From NCBI RefSeq assembly GCF_002940685.1, contig NZ_PNFP01000002.1, positions 186,001 to 250,000 on the forward strand: a DNA stretch of 64,000 bases, written 5' to 3'. A model generated the notes under the pieces. It did not search any database. It was not told the DNA's origin and saw only the letters and a program-made list of their open reading frames with translations. The translations under genes were made by a program, and so were the position numbers. Source of the stretch: Ensifer adhaerens. GTDB lineage: Bacteria; Pseudomonadota; Alphaproteobacteria; Rhizobiales; Rhizobiaceae. Each line of letters begins with the position of its first letter. The first letter of the stretch is position 1. Positions 31,344 to 39,936 of this stretch are shown here, piece by piece.

Positions 31344-31436
31344 GGTCTGGCAGGAGAGGGCGCTGCACGCAACCGGCAGCACGGCGCCTCGTTGTCTGGG
31401 CTCCCGCGACAGCAGGAGCCCAAGTGAGTGCATGAC

Positions 31437-33272
31437 TCAGCGTGAGAGCGCTTCCGTCGCGGCCTTCAGCCAGTCGCGGGTCTCGTCGCTCGCAAGCACC
31501 GGCATCAGCTTTTCGCGCGTCTCGGCATGATAGGCGTTGAGCCAGCCGAGCTCCTCGTCGGTGAGCAGCGCCGGCAGCACCAGGCGGCGGTCGATCGGGC
31601 AGAAGGTGATCGTGTCGAAGCCGAGCATCGGCAGGTCGCCGCCTTCAACCGTCGCCGCCGGCTGCACAACGATAAGGTTTTCGATGCGGATGCCAAAGGC
31701 GCCGGGGCGGTAGTAGCCGGGCTCGTTGGAAAGGATCATGCCGGGCAGCAGCTCCTGGGTCGAAAGGCGGGCGATGCGCTGCGGGCCTTCATGCACCGAG
31801 AGATAGGAGCCGACGCCGTGGCCGGTGCCGTGGGCATAGTCGGCGCCCGCCTTCCAGAGCGCGATGCGGGCGAGCGGATCGAGGTCGACGCCGCGCGAGC
31901 CCTTGGGGAAGCGCGCGAGGCTGATCGCAATCATGCCCTTCAGCACCAGGGTGAAGAAGCGCTTCTGCTCTTCGGGCACGGCGCCGACAGCGATCGTGCG
32001 GGTGATGTCGGTGGTGCCGTTGATGTACTGTGCGCCGGAATCGATCAGGAACATCGTGCCCGCTTCGATCGCCTGGTCGGTGGCGGTGGTGACGCGGTAG
32101 TGCATGATCGCCGCATGGGCGCCGGCGCCGGAGATCGTGTCGAAGGAGATGTCCTTGAGCGGGTTCTGCATGCGCTCGCCGACGGTGGCGCGGGCGGCTT
32201 CGAGCTGGTTGGTGGCGCCGATCTCGGTGACCGTGCCGGGCTGCTGGCTGTCGAGCCAGGCGAGGAACTCGACCATGGCCGCACCATCCTGCAGATGGGC
32301 ACGGGTCGAGCCTTCGATCTCGGCCTTGTTCTTCTGGGCGCGCGGCAGGCGGGCAGGGTCGACCGCTTCGACGATCTTGCCGCCCTTGGAACGGATCAGC
32401 TCGGAAATGGCGAAGGAGGCGAGATCGGGATCGATCATGACCGAGGTGCCGGCAGCGCCGAGCGCGCGCAGACGATCGTCGAAGGTCGACGGCGCGACGA
32501 TGTCGGCGATCTGGGTGAGATAGGCCTCCTGCTCGATGCCGGTCTTGCGCTTGTCGAGGAAGAGCTCGGCGCGGCCGTCGGCGTGGATGATGGCGCGAGC
32601 GAGCGGATGCGGCGTATGCGGCACGTCGGACCCACGGATGTTGAAGGTCCAGGCGACGGAGGAGGGGTCGGTCAAGACGACGGCGTCAGCGCCTGCCTTG
32701 GAAAGGCCGGCGGCGATCGTCGCGATCTTGTCCTTGGCAAGCGTGCCGGCATGCTCGATCGGCTGGATCGTCACCTTGCCGAGCGGGGCGGCCGGGCGGT
32801 TGGTCCAGATCCTGTCGAGCGGGTTATGGTCGAGAAAGACGAGGGAGCCGCCGAGCGTGGCGAGTGCCTTCTCCAGCCGGCGAACCTCGGCGCCGGTGTG
32901 CACCCAGGGATCGATGCCGAGCTTGAAGCCCTTGGATCCGTGGTTTTCCAGCCAGAGATGCGGCGGCTCGCCGATGAGGTCGCCACCCGTAAAGACGGAG
33001 CCGTCGACCTGTTCCTTGAGCTGCGTGACGTAACGTCCATCGACGAAGACGACTGCTTCACGCTGCGTGATGAGGGCGACGCCGGCCGAGCCGGTAAAGC
33101 CCGTCAGCCACGACAGGCGTTCGGAGGAGGCGGGCACGTATTCGCCCTGGAACTCGTCGGCGCGCGGCACGAGAAAGCCGTCGATGCCAAGAGCTGCGAA
33201 GGACGCACGCAGGGCTTCGGTGCGCTCCTTGCCGAATTGCGGCGTGGAGGTGACTTCAAAAGACTGAAACAT
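31437..33272 (-). CDS. pepP: Xaa-Pro aminopeptidase (M24 family)
   Basis: A 611-residue metallopeptidase that removes the N-terminal residue before proline. Two N-terminal creatinase-like domains (DGFLVPRADEFQGEYVP, VDGRYVTQLKEQVDG) precede the pita-bread catalytic domain. The five metal ligands are visible: two Asp in LIDSGAQYINGTTDITRTI, His in GTGHGVGSYLSVHEGP, Glu in SNEPGYY and Glu in GIRIENLIVV. The length and triple-domain layout match the large eukaryote-like aminopeptidase P group found in rhizobia. It is cytoplasmic, with no signal peptide. Confidence 0.94.
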   Translation of the reverse strand: MFQSFEVTSTPQFGKERTEALRASFAALGIDGFLVPRADEFQGEYVPASSERLSWLTGFTGSAGVALITQREAVVFVDGRYVTQLKEQVDGSVFTGGDLIGEPPHLWLENHGSKGFKLGIDPWVHTGAEVRRLEKALATLGGSLVFLDHNPLDRIWTNRPAAPLGKVTIQPIEHAGTLAKDKIATIAAGLSKAGADAVVLTDPSSVAWTFNIRGSDVPHTPHPLARAIIHADGRAELFLDKRKTGIEQEAYLTQIADIVAPSTFDDRLRALGAAGTSVMIDPDLASFAISELIRSKGGKIVEAVDPARLPRAQKNKAEIEGSTRAHLQDGAAMVEFLAWLDSQQPGTVTEIGATNQLEAARATVGERMQNPLKDISFDTISGAGAHAAIMHYRVTTATDQAIEAGTMFLIDSGAQYINGTTDITRTIAVGAVPEEQKRFFTLVLKGMIAISLARFPKGSRGVDLDPLARIALWKAGADYAHGTGHGVGSYLSVHEGPQRIARLSTQELLPGMILSNEPGYYRPGAFGIRIENLIVVQPAATVEGGDLPMLGFDTITFCPIDRRLVLPALLTDEELGWLNAYHAETREKLMPVLASDETRDWLKAATEALSR

Positions 33273-33555
33273 GAGGGAATTCCGGTAGATTGAGCGGCAA
33301 ACCGCGGGAAAAGATGGGCCATGTTAGCGGAAATCGCCCTTGCCGGGAAAGAGGCGATATCCTGTAAAGGTGGCCCGCCCACGGTTCTCGCAATGCCTCA
33401 GGTTGCAAGCCGAGAGGAGAGCAATTGCTCATTCACCATACATATGCGCTCAGTGCATGGCACCCATGCTAAGAAAACCCTTTCTCTATCGGAATAATAG
33501 TTTATAAGCCGCCTCAACGAACACGGACGAACATCCGGTGGTTCAAAAAGCTGCG
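33273..33555. other. AT-richer gap upstream of pepP and the small RNA locus
   Basis: This part of the gap has no credible coding frame. It should hold the pepP promoter (minus) and the promoter of the CU-rich RNA (plus). TTTATAAG near 33501 is a possible -10-like element, without a convincing -35. Confidence 0.3.
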
Positions 33556-33757
33556 GTTCCGAGAATAGTTGGTCACTCTGTTCTCCTCCTCCCTCAAGGG
33601 TGGTCAGCTTCGGAACGGTAGACGCCCGCTCGAGCACTCCTCCTCCTCAGGCTCGCGGGCATGGTTGGTCACAAGCCAACCAGCAGGCGATGCCTCTGGC
33701 ATCGCCTTAGTTTCGAAAGGCCGCCCGTCATGATAGACGAGGCGGCCTTTTCGTTTT
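33556..33757 (+). ncRNA. Probable small RNA with two anti-Shine-Dalgarno motifs (alpha-r14/NfeR1-like)
   Basis: The stretch folds into successive hairpins. GTTCCG (33556-33561) pairs with CGGAAC (33611-33616), enclosing CTCCTCCTCCC. GCCCGC-GAGC (33624-33635) pairs with GCTC-GCGGGC (33651-33660), with CTCCTCCTCCTC in its loop. GGTTGG/CCAACC (33663-33681) follows, then AGGCGATGCC-TCT-GGCATCGCCT (33685-33707). A strong terminator closes it: AAAGGCCGCC (33716-33725)/GGCGGCCTTT (33741-33750), with CGTC/GACG inside, then TTCGTTTTT. CU-rich loops complementary to the ribosome-binding sequence are typical of rhizobial alpha-r14 RNAs. The 5' end is not determined, and the true RNA may end at 33710. 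Confidence 0.6.
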
Positions 33758-33825
33758 TCCGATCTGGATTGTCACGGCAAGAAGTATCATTCCAGCCGAA
33801 TCGATACGGTCGTGGGGTAGTTCGC

Positions 33826-34281
33826 TTGCCAAGCTTGACCTTCATACAGCTCAACGACAACTGGAACGCTGATCCGAATGTTCCGGCGGTGGAAGTCCGC
33901 GCGGCAGGAAGCGTAATCCAGCTTTGCTTTCGGCTGGCTCATTGGGGGCATCCGGCACGCGAGGATGAGATCGGTTATCTCACTTTCGACGGATGCCAAG
34001 CCTGGCGGCTCGGAGCGACCAATGACGAGGGCTGGTTTCGCGGCCAATGCCGTTACAGCAGGCTCGCGCCCAAATGGGGTGAGTTTTACGAGTTGGTGGG
34101 CGACGATCCGCTCCGCGACCAGGTATCGGGTTGGCGCCCGGCACCGATGCCGGAGCCGACGGACAGGCATTTCCTATTCTATCTTCGCGACGACACTTTC
34201 GAGTGCCTTGCGCGGCATTGGTCGTTCGAGCGTGAGACGCCGACGGTGTTGATTGAGGATGTCGTGGCCGCGCAGGATTAG
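33826..34281 (+). CDS. Conserved hypothetical protein
   Basis: About 151 residues. Segments such as LTFIQLNDNWNADPNVP, QAWRLGATNDEGWFRGQCRY and SRLAPKWGEFYELVGD recall an unnamed family of rhizobial proteins that begin near FIRLNDGWNAEPN; no function is known to me. The frame is open from 33661, but an ATG at 33730 lies in the loop of the upstream terminator hairpin, so I favour TTG 33826 (after GGGG) or TTG 33835. It has no signal peptide. It is convergent with prmA, 11 bases away. Confidence 0.65.
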   Translation: MPSLTFIQLNDNWNADPNVPAVEVRAAGSVIQLCFRLAHWGHPAREDEIGYLTFDGCQAWRLGATNDEGWFRGQCRYSRLAPKWGEFYELVGDDPLRDQVSGWRPAPMPEPTDRHFLFYLRDDTFECLARHWSFERETPTVLIEDVVAAQD

Positions 34282-34292
34282 CGGCCGCGCCC

Positions 34293-35168
34293 TCACTTCT
34301 CCAGATGAATCGTCACCCAGCCGTTGCGCCAGATGGTGCGCACGTGGCGCAGGTGCTGGCCGTTGTAGTGGGCAAGCACCTTCCAGCGCTGTTCGGCGAG
34401 GATACCTGACAGGATCACCGAACCGCCGGGGGCGAGGTTGGCGACGAGCTGCGGCGCCATCTTCATCAAGGGACGGGCGAGGATGTTGGCGATGATGAGG
34501 TCGAAGGGGCCGTTGGAGCTGAAGGCTGTCGAGTGAAAGCCGGGCGCGGTTGCAAAGGTCATGCCGGTGACGACGCCGTTGACCCGGGCGTTTTCTTCCG
34601 CCACGCGGGTGGCGATCGGGTCGATGTCGGTGGCGAGCACCGGCACGTGCATCAATTTCCAGGCGGCGATCGCCAGCACGCCGCTGCCGGTGCCAAGGTC
34701 GAGCACGTTCTTCACGGTGCGGGTGCGGGCAACAGAAGCGAGCACTTCGAGGCAGCCGGCGGTCGTGCCGTGGTGACCGGTGCCGAAGGCCTGGCCGGCG
34801 TCGATCTCGATGGCGATCTCGCCGGTCTTGACCTTGTCGCGGTCATGCGAACCGTGCACGACGAAGCGGCCGGCGCGCACCGGCGCCAGGCCTTCGAGCG
34901 ACTTGGCGATCCAGTCGATATCCGGCAGCACTTCGCGCGCGATCGGAAGATGGCCGAAGTCTTGCGTGAGCGCTTCGGTGAGGCGTTCGTTCACACCCTC
35001 CTCGTCGACCGCCATCATGTAGATCGAGGCTTCCCAGATGTCGCGCTTCTCGTCGACTTCCGTCGTGCCGATCGCAAAGTCCTCTTCGCCGAAGACCTCG
35101 CTCATGCGGTCGAGCACGGCTTCCGCCTGCTTCTCGGTGGTGGTGACGAAAAGTCTGATCTCGCTCAA
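34293..35168 (-). CDS. prmA: Ribosomal protein L11 methyltransferase
   Basis: A 291-residue SAM-dependent methyltransferase that trimethylates ribosomal protein L11. The N-terminal substrate-recognition domain begins SEIRLFVTTTEKQAEAVL. The catalytic domain has the SAM loop LDLGTGSGVLAIAAWKL and the NPPY-equivalent FDLIIANILARPL, plus GGSVILSGIL. The start codon is TTG, preceded by AAGGACGG; the family N-terminus supports it. It lies after the Sco gene on the same strand, with a terminator-like hairpin between. Confidence 0.94.
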   Translation of the reverse strand: MSEIRLFVTTTEKQAEAVLDRMSEVFGEEDFAIGTTEVDEKRDIWEASIYMMAVDEEGVNERLTEALTQDFGHLPIAREVLPDIDWIAKSLEGLAPVRAGRFVVHGSHDRDKVKTGEIAIEIDAGQAFGTGHHGTTAGCLEVLASVARTRTVKNVLDLGTGSGVLAIAAWKLMHVPVLATDIDPIATRVAEENARVNGVVTGMTFATAPGFHSTAFSSNGPFDLIIANILARPLMKMAPQLVANLAPGGSVILSGILAEQRWKVLAHYNGQHLRHVRTIWRNGWVTIHLEK

Positions 35169-35277
35169 GGGTCCGTCCTTCGGCTGGCAAATCCGCCGCC
35201 CGCATCACCGTAGAAGACAGGCGCTCAAGCGGCGGCAATCGTGTGCTGTGCGCTATCACGATTGCCCCACAAAGGCA

Positions 35278-35301
35278 AAGCGCCGGACGGGGCCGGCGCT
35301 T
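35278..35301 (-). terminator. Terminator after the Sco gene
   Basis: AAGCGCCGG (35278-35286) pairs with CCGGCGCTT (35293-35301); on the minus strand it is followed by TGCCTTTG. Confidence 0.6.
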
Positions 35302-35328
35302 GCAACTTCACGGTCACGAACGAAGGGC

Positions 35329-35928
35329 TCAGCCCTTGGTCAGGTTTTCCAGTTTCTTGACCGCGGTCTCCGGGTTCTCCTCATAGGCGATCGTGCCGGA
35401 GAACTTGCCGTTGGCGTCAAGCAGGAAGACCGACGCGGTGTGGTCCATGGTGTAGTCACCGTCCGGCTTTGCAGCGTCGACCGGAACCTTCTTGGCGTAG
35501 ACGCGGAAGCCCTTGACCATCTCCATCACCTTGTCAGCCGGGCCGGAAATGCCGGTGATGCGCTTGGAGACGTTGGAGACGTACTGGCCGAGGATTTCCG
35601 GCGTGTCGCGCTCGGGATCGACGGTGATGAAATAGGCCTGCAGCTTGTTGCCCTCGGGGTCGACCTTTTCCAGCCAGCCGTTCAGCTCGAACAGCGTCGT
35701 CGGGCAGACCTCGGGGCAATGGGTAAAGCCGAAGAAGAGCGCGGTCGGCTTGCCGGTGAAGGCCTTCTCGGTGATTTCCTTGCCGTCCTGGGCAACCAGC
35801 GTGAAGGGAACGCCGAAGGGGCCGGAGGCGGCCTGCTGCTTCGACTGGGTCATTTCATAGCTCAGCCAGCCCAGGATGCCTGCCATGACGACGACGGCGG
35901 CCCAAAGGACGATGCGGATGGTTTTCAT
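35329..35928 (-). CDS. Sco1/SenC-family copper chaperone
   Basis: A 199-residue thioredoxin-fold protein anchored by one N-terminal helix (TIRIVLWAAVVVMAGILGWL) and facing the periplasm. The copper-binding CxxxC is in FGFTHCPEVCPTTLFEL, and the histidine ligand in MDHTASVFLLDANG. Such proteins deliver copper to the CuA centre of cytochrome c oxidase. A short membrane protein gene lies upstream on the same strand. Confidence 0.93.
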   Translation of the reverse strand: MKTIRIVLWAAVVVMAGILGWLSYEMTQSKQQAASGPFGVPFTLVAQDGKEITEKAFTGKPTALFFGFTHCPEVCPTTLFELNGWLEKVDPEGNKLQAYFITVDPERDTPEILGQYVSNVSKRITGISGPADKVMEMVKGFRVYAKKVPVDAAKPDGDYTMDHTASVFLLDANGKFSGTIAYEENPETAVKKLENLTKG

Positions 35929-36043
35929 GCGTGCTACCGATTTTGTTGGGGCCGAAGACGGCCATGTCCGGTTGATCGGCCCTTGATACCGCCTTCACGG
36001 ACCCCGCGCAAATGGGACAATTGCCGCAGGTTGTGGCGGCGGC

Positions 36044-36240
36044 TTCTCGTCGCGCCCCTCATCCCGCTGCCGCGACCTTCTCCCCGTCATGACGGCGAGA
36101 AGGAGCCGTGTGGCGATTTCCCGCTCTGACAATGAGCCCCCGGTGCCCCAACACCCACCGCAGAATAACCGCGCGGTGACGTCTCGCTCGCTCTCGTCCC
36201 TCTCCCTGCTCGCGGGGAGAGGGTTAGGGTGAGGGGCAAA
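36044..36240. repeat. Two GGGGAGAGGG-type intergenic repeats
   Basis: The first unit has CCTTCTC (36076-36082)/GAGAAGG (36097-36103) around the palindrome CCGTCATGACGG. The second is CCCTCTCC (36198-36205)/GGAGAGGG (36216-36223) followed by TTAGGGTGAGGGG. The second motif is widespread between genes in alphaproteobacteria and other proteobacteria. Confidence 0.7.
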
Positions 36241-36259
36241 ACTTAGGAGCGTGGCCGCT

Positions 36260-36418
36260 CTAAAAACACCAGGAAAGGCCCGATTGAGCGAGGGCGAGGA
36301 ACATCTCGGCGCCGTTTTCCATCCAGCCGCGGAAAGCGAGCAGGAGGACGACGGCGATGCCGGCCGCAAGGGTTGCGGCAAGAGGCAGGCGGATCGAGCG
36401 CTGGGTCTTCGTGTTCAT
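36260..36418 (-). CDS. Short single-pass membrane protein
   Basis: A 52-residue product starting MNTKTQRSIRLPLAATLAAG, with one hydrophobic helix (LAATLAAGIAVVLLLAFRGW) and a tail ending LALAQSGLSWCF. The basic N-terminus suggests it faces the cytoplasm. An ATG four codons earlier (36430) is also possible. No strong ribosome-binding site is seen. I recall similar small rhizobial proteins ending in WCF. It lies upstream of the Sco gene on the same strand, separated by repeats. Confidence 0.5.
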   Translation of the reverse strand: MNTKTQRSIRLPLAATLAAGIAVVLLLAFRGWMENGAEMFLALAQSGLSWCF

Positions 36419-36794
36419 GGACGCAATCATACCATCTCGCGCAGGAAGGGGAAGCCGGCCCGACCCCTCGCGCGTGATTGCGGCGGGCGCCGGCCCGAGA
36501 CCGGGCAAGGGTGGAAAACCAAGGCTTGCCGAGCCGTTCGATTGTGCCCCTGGTTGCCGGGAAAACCGGCGCTTGCAGTAAATATGCGCGATCTCGAAAA
36601 TAAGATGCTTTCCCTGGGGATCGGCGGGGCGCCTTAGCGAATGTTTAAGGTCTGTTTGACAGTGTTTTGCCAGCGCGGGGGGAGCGTTTGGCTCCGACAT
36701 GACATGAGGTCATCCGGTTTGATCGAGCCCGGTTTTCCGCATCGATCCTAACGGAGGATCCGGCCCGCGCCGGGTCCGTGAGCATGGACTGTCT
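36419..36794. other. Gap upstream of the chemotaxis receptor gene
   Basis: I see no convincing gene or terminator. It should contain the promoter of the receptor-cheW pair. The minus-strand frame of the small membrane protein remains open to about 36700, but the extra part is unlike a natural N-terminus. Confidence 0.4.
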
Positions 36795-38906
36795 ATGACT
36801 GCCTCGTCTTCCCCATTGAAGCGCAATCTCTCCGTAAGCCAGCGGCTTGCGACCCTTGCCGGTGCCGCTTTCGTCGGTTTCGGCTCCGTGCTCGGGGTCG
36901 GCTGGTACGAGGGCGGCCGCGCGAACGATGCGCTCAAGGGGGCGATCGCCGCGCAGAACGGCCTGACCACGGTCGACGAGATCCGGCTTGCGACCACCAA
37001 TCTCGTGCTCAATGCGATGGACAGCATCATCGACCGCGAGGAGGGAGCGATCCAGCCGGCGCGCGCCGCCAGCATCGCCCAGATCTTGCAACTGCTCGAG
37101 ACGAAGTCCGCCGATATCAAGGCGCTTGCTGGCCTCATCGGCCGTAGCGACGCGCTTTCGAGCTTTGACGCCGACGTGGCCGAACTGCGTCAGGCGATCG
37201 GCACCGACCTGAAGACGCTGATCGAAGGCAAGGCTTCCGCCGACGACTTCGGCAAGATCGACGACGCCATCGATGGCGCCGGCGAGCGGGTCGCCGCAGC
37301 ACTTGCCAGCCTTTCCGAGGCGGCAACCACGCTGGTCCAGACACGCGTCGCCGAAGCGCGCGCGGTCTCCGACCAAGCGTTCCAGCTTCAGCTCGCCTCC
37401 GGCCTGCTCGCCATGGCGACACTGCTCTATCTGCTCTGGTTCCACGGCAGCACGCTCCGGCACGGCATCCTCGCCCTGCGCGACGGCATGCAGCGGATCC
37501 AGAAGGGCGAGCTCTCGGCCAAGGTGGAAGCGCTCGACCGTGGCGACGAAATCGGCGCCATGGCGCGCTCGGTCGATCTTTTCCGCCTGTCGGCGATCGA
37601 AAAACACTCTCTTGAGCAGAGCGCAGCGCTGAGCCGCCGCGAGATCGAGAGGGAGCGCGAACAGCAGCAGAACGAGCGCGAGGCGGCGGTGCACCGCATC
37701 CAGACGGCGATCGACAATCTCGGCCGCGCCATGACGCAGCTTGCCGATGGCAATCTGGCCGTTGCGATCGACCGGCCCTTCGACGGCAACCTTGACCAGC
37801 TCCGGCAGAACTTCAACCAGACGGTCGAACGGCTGCGCGTCGTGCTATCGAGCGTCAAGGACAATGCGCTCTCCATTGAATCGAATGGACGGCAGATGCG
37901 TACGGCCGCCGACGACCTGGCGCGCCGCACCGAGCGGCAGGCCGCTTCGCTGGAGCAGACCTCGGCAGCACTCGACGAAATCACCGTGACGGTCCGCACC
38001 GCGACCCAGCGCGCCGAAGAGGCGAGCCAGATGGTCGACCAGACCCGCACCAATGCCGAGGAGTCCGGCCGCATCGTCGGCGAGGCGATCGCCGCCATGG
38101 CGCGCATCGAGGGCGCCTCGAACGAAATCGGCAAGATCATCAACGTCATCGACGAGATCGCCTTCCAGACCAATCTTCTGGCGCTGAACGCCGGCGTCGA
38201 GGCGGCGCGGGCGGGCGAGGCCGGCAAGGGCTTTGCCGTGGTGGCGCAGGAAGTGCGCGAACTGGCGCAGCGTGCCGCCGGTGCTGCCAAGGACATCAAG
38301 GCGCTCGTCAGCCGGTCCGGCAACGAGGTCGGCACCGGCGTCAAACTGGTGCGGGCGACCGGTGAGGCGCTTGGGCGGATCGGCACCGATGTCGCCCGGA
38401 TCAATGAACTCATGACGTCGATCGTGATGGCGGCGCGCGAGCAGTCGACCGGCCTCAGCGAGATCAGCACCGCCGTCGGCCAGCTCGACCAGATGACCCA
38501 GCAGAACGCCGCGATGGTCGAACAGACCAACGCCTCCAGCCATACGCTGGCGCAGGACGCCGAACGCCTGACGGATCTCGTCGGCCAGTTCCGCGAAGGC
38601 CAAACGATGCAGCGTGCCATGCCCGCTCAGACAGCGACCCCGATAGCGCCGCCGAAGATCGCATCGCCAAAGGCGACGGTTCAAGCGCCGCCGCGCGCCG
38701 CTCCGGCAGCGCCCGTCCAGCGGCCGGTCGCCAGGGGCACCAACGAAGCGGTGCCGCTGCGCAAGATCGGCGCTGCCAAAATGGCCTCGTTTCCAACTCC
38801 ATCTCCCGCCAAGGCCCTGATGGGCAAGCTTGCGGGCGCATTCGGCAACAAACCGGGCTCGGTGCCGTCGACGACGGCCTCCGGTGAAAACTGGGAAGAA
38901 TTCTGA
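36795..38906 (+). CDS. Methyl-accepting chemotaxis protein with CheR-binding tail
   Basis: A 703-residue receptor. The N-terminal helix (LATLAGAAFVGFGSVLGVGW) and a second near residues 195-220 (LASGLLAMATLLYLLWF) flank a helical periplasmic sensor. Two HAMP-like segments follow (LRDGMQRIQKGELSAKVEAL; LADGNLAVAIDRPFDGNLDQ), then the signalling hairpin with IINVIDEIAFQTNLLALNAG and VEAARAGEAGKGFAVVAQEV. The C-terminus ends NWEEF, a pentapeptide of the kind that docks CheR/CheB. The ligand is unknown. cheW starts two bases after the stop. Confidence 0.94.
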   Translation: MTASSSPLKRNLSVSQRLATLAGAAFVGFGSVLGVGWYEGGRANDALKGAIAAQNGLTTVDEIRLATTNLVLNAMDSIIDREEGAIQPARAASIAQILQLLETKSADIKALAGLIGRSDALSSFDADVAELRQAIGTDLKTLIEGKASADDFGKIDDAIDGAGERVAAALASLSEAATTLVQTRVAEARAVSDQAFQLQLASGLLAMATLLYLLWFHGSTLRHGILALRDGMQRIQKGELSAKVEALDRGDEIGAMARSVDLFRLSAIEKHSLEQSAALSRREIEREREQQQNEREAAVHRIQTAIDNLGRAMTQLADGNLAVAIDRPFDGNLDQLRQNFNQTVERLRVVLSSVKDNALSIESNGRQMRTAADDLARRTERQAASLEQTSAALDEITVTVRTATQRAEEASQMVDQTRTNAEESGRIVGEAIAAMARIEGASNEIGKIINVIDEIAFQTNLLALNAGVEAARAGEAGKGFAVVAQEVRELAQRAAGAAKDIKALVSRSGNEVGTGVKLVRATGEALGRIGTDVARINELMTSIVMAAREQSTGLSEISTAVGQLDQMTQQNAAMVEQTNASSHTLAQDAERLTDLVGQFREGQTMQRAMPAQTATPIAPPKIASPKATVQAPPRAAPAAPVQRPVARGTNEAVPLRKIGAAKMASFPTPSPAKALMGKLAGAFGNKPGSVPSTTASGENWEEF

Positions 38907-38908
38907 AC

Positions 38909-39373
38909 ATGAGCAACGCAATCAAGCAGTCCGGCGCCTATCTCGAAATCGTGTCGTTCCACCTCGGCGACCAGGAATTCTGCATCGACATCATGGCGAT
39001 CCGCGAAATCCGCGGCTGGGCGCCGGTGACGCCGATGCCGCACACGCCGCCCTACGTGCTTGGCCTCATCAACCTGCGCGGCGCGGTGATCCCGGTCATC
39101 GACATGGCGGCCCGCCTCGGCATGAAGATGACCGAACCGTCCGAGCGTTCGGCGATCATCGTCACCGACATCGCCGGCAAGCTGGTCGGTCTCCTGGTCG
39201 AACAGGTCTCCGACATGATGACGATCAAGAGCGAGGCGCTGCAGCCGGCGCCAGAGATCATTCCGGAAGCGCAGCGCGCCTTCTGCCGCGGCATCGTCGC
39301 GCTCGAAAAGACCATGGTCTGCTTCCTCAACCTCGATACGGTCATTGCCGACGAGCTGGCGCAGGCCGCCTGA
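38909..39373 (+). CDS. cheW: Chemotaxis coupling protein CheW
   Basis: A 154-residue CheW that bridges receptors and the CheA kinase. It shows LEIVSFHLGDQEFCIDIMAI, REIRGWAPVTPMPHTPPYVL, GLINLRGAVIPVIDMAARLG and the C-terminal beta-barrel strand GIVALEKTMVCFLNLD. It forms a two-gene operon with the receptor, without cheA or cheY nearby, so it probably serves the main chemotaxis cluster elsewhere or is a dedicated coupler. Confidence 0.95.
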   Translation: MSNAIKQSGAYLEIVSFHLGDQEFCIDIMAIREIRGWAPVTPMPHTPPYVLGLINLRGAVIPVIDMAARLGMKMTEPSERSAIIVTDIAGKLVGLLVEQVSDMMTIKSEALQPAPEIIPEAQRAFCRGIVALEKTMVCFLNLDTVIADELAQAA

Positions 39374-39395
39374 CGCAAACCCGTTCCTTATCAGA

Positions 39396-39429
39396 GAAAG
39401 CCCCGGCGCACCGGCGCCGGGGCTTTCTC
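39396..39429 (+). terminator. Terminator after cheW
   Basis: GAAAGCCCCGGCGC pairs perfectly with GCGCCGGGGCTTTC across ACCG, 23 bases after the cheW stop. Confidence 0.9.
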
Positions 39430-39633
39430 GCGTTTCGGCATGATTTCAGAGCCTTTCCGCAGATACGGGAACGATAGGGTCAAGTTAAACTTCGGCAATG
39501 AACTTCACGCTTGGGCGATGCCATTGTGACAAAACGTCAAGTGGCTGGGCGGGTTACTTGTACTACTTTACCGGTGTTGCCGGGTGCCCGAACGGAGGCC
39601 GGGTGCCTGGTCCCGACAACAGGAGTTTAACCT

Positions 39634-39936
39634 ATGACAATCTCCCCAAGGAAACTCATCGCCGCGCTCTCCGTAACGATGGTCATGGCGTCGCCGGCTC
39701 TGGCCGATAGCTACTATCAGGGCATCGACGTCAACAATCCTCCCGGAACGCAGAACACGCACAAGGCGATGACGCCGATGACGCGGCCGTCCGCAACCGT
39801 TGACAGGATGTCGACGGGCAGCATCAACAGAACGTCCACACCGACCCCTGTTTACCGCGATCGAAGCCCCTATGGTGGGTACCAGGGTGGTGATGGCGAC
39901 TATTATCAGGGCATCGTTCCGCCGACGTCCTACTAG
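39634..39936 (+). CDS. Small secreted protein with two YYQGI motifs
   Basis: A 100-residue protein with a signal peptide (MTISPRKLIAALSVTMVMAS, cleavage after ALA). The mature chain begins DSYYQGIDVNN, continues as a Thr/Pro/Ser-rich low-complexity middle, and ends GDYYQGIVPPTSY, so the same pentapeptide opens and closes it. There is no cysteine. The product is probably periplasmic or extracellular; the family is not recognised. Its TAG stop is part of the CTAGAGC end of a repeat element, so the repeat may have set the C-terminus. Confidence 0.7.
   Translation: MTISPRKLIAALSVTMVMASPALADSYYQGIDVNNPPGTQNTHKAMTPMTRPSATVDRMSTGSINRTSTPTPVYRDRSPYGGYQGGDGDYYQGIVPPTSY

Noticed and set aside
33398-33637. 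A 79-codon minus-strand frame across the small RNA locus
   Set aside because: No ribosome-binding site, no family, and it crosses strong RNA hairpins that better explain the sequence.
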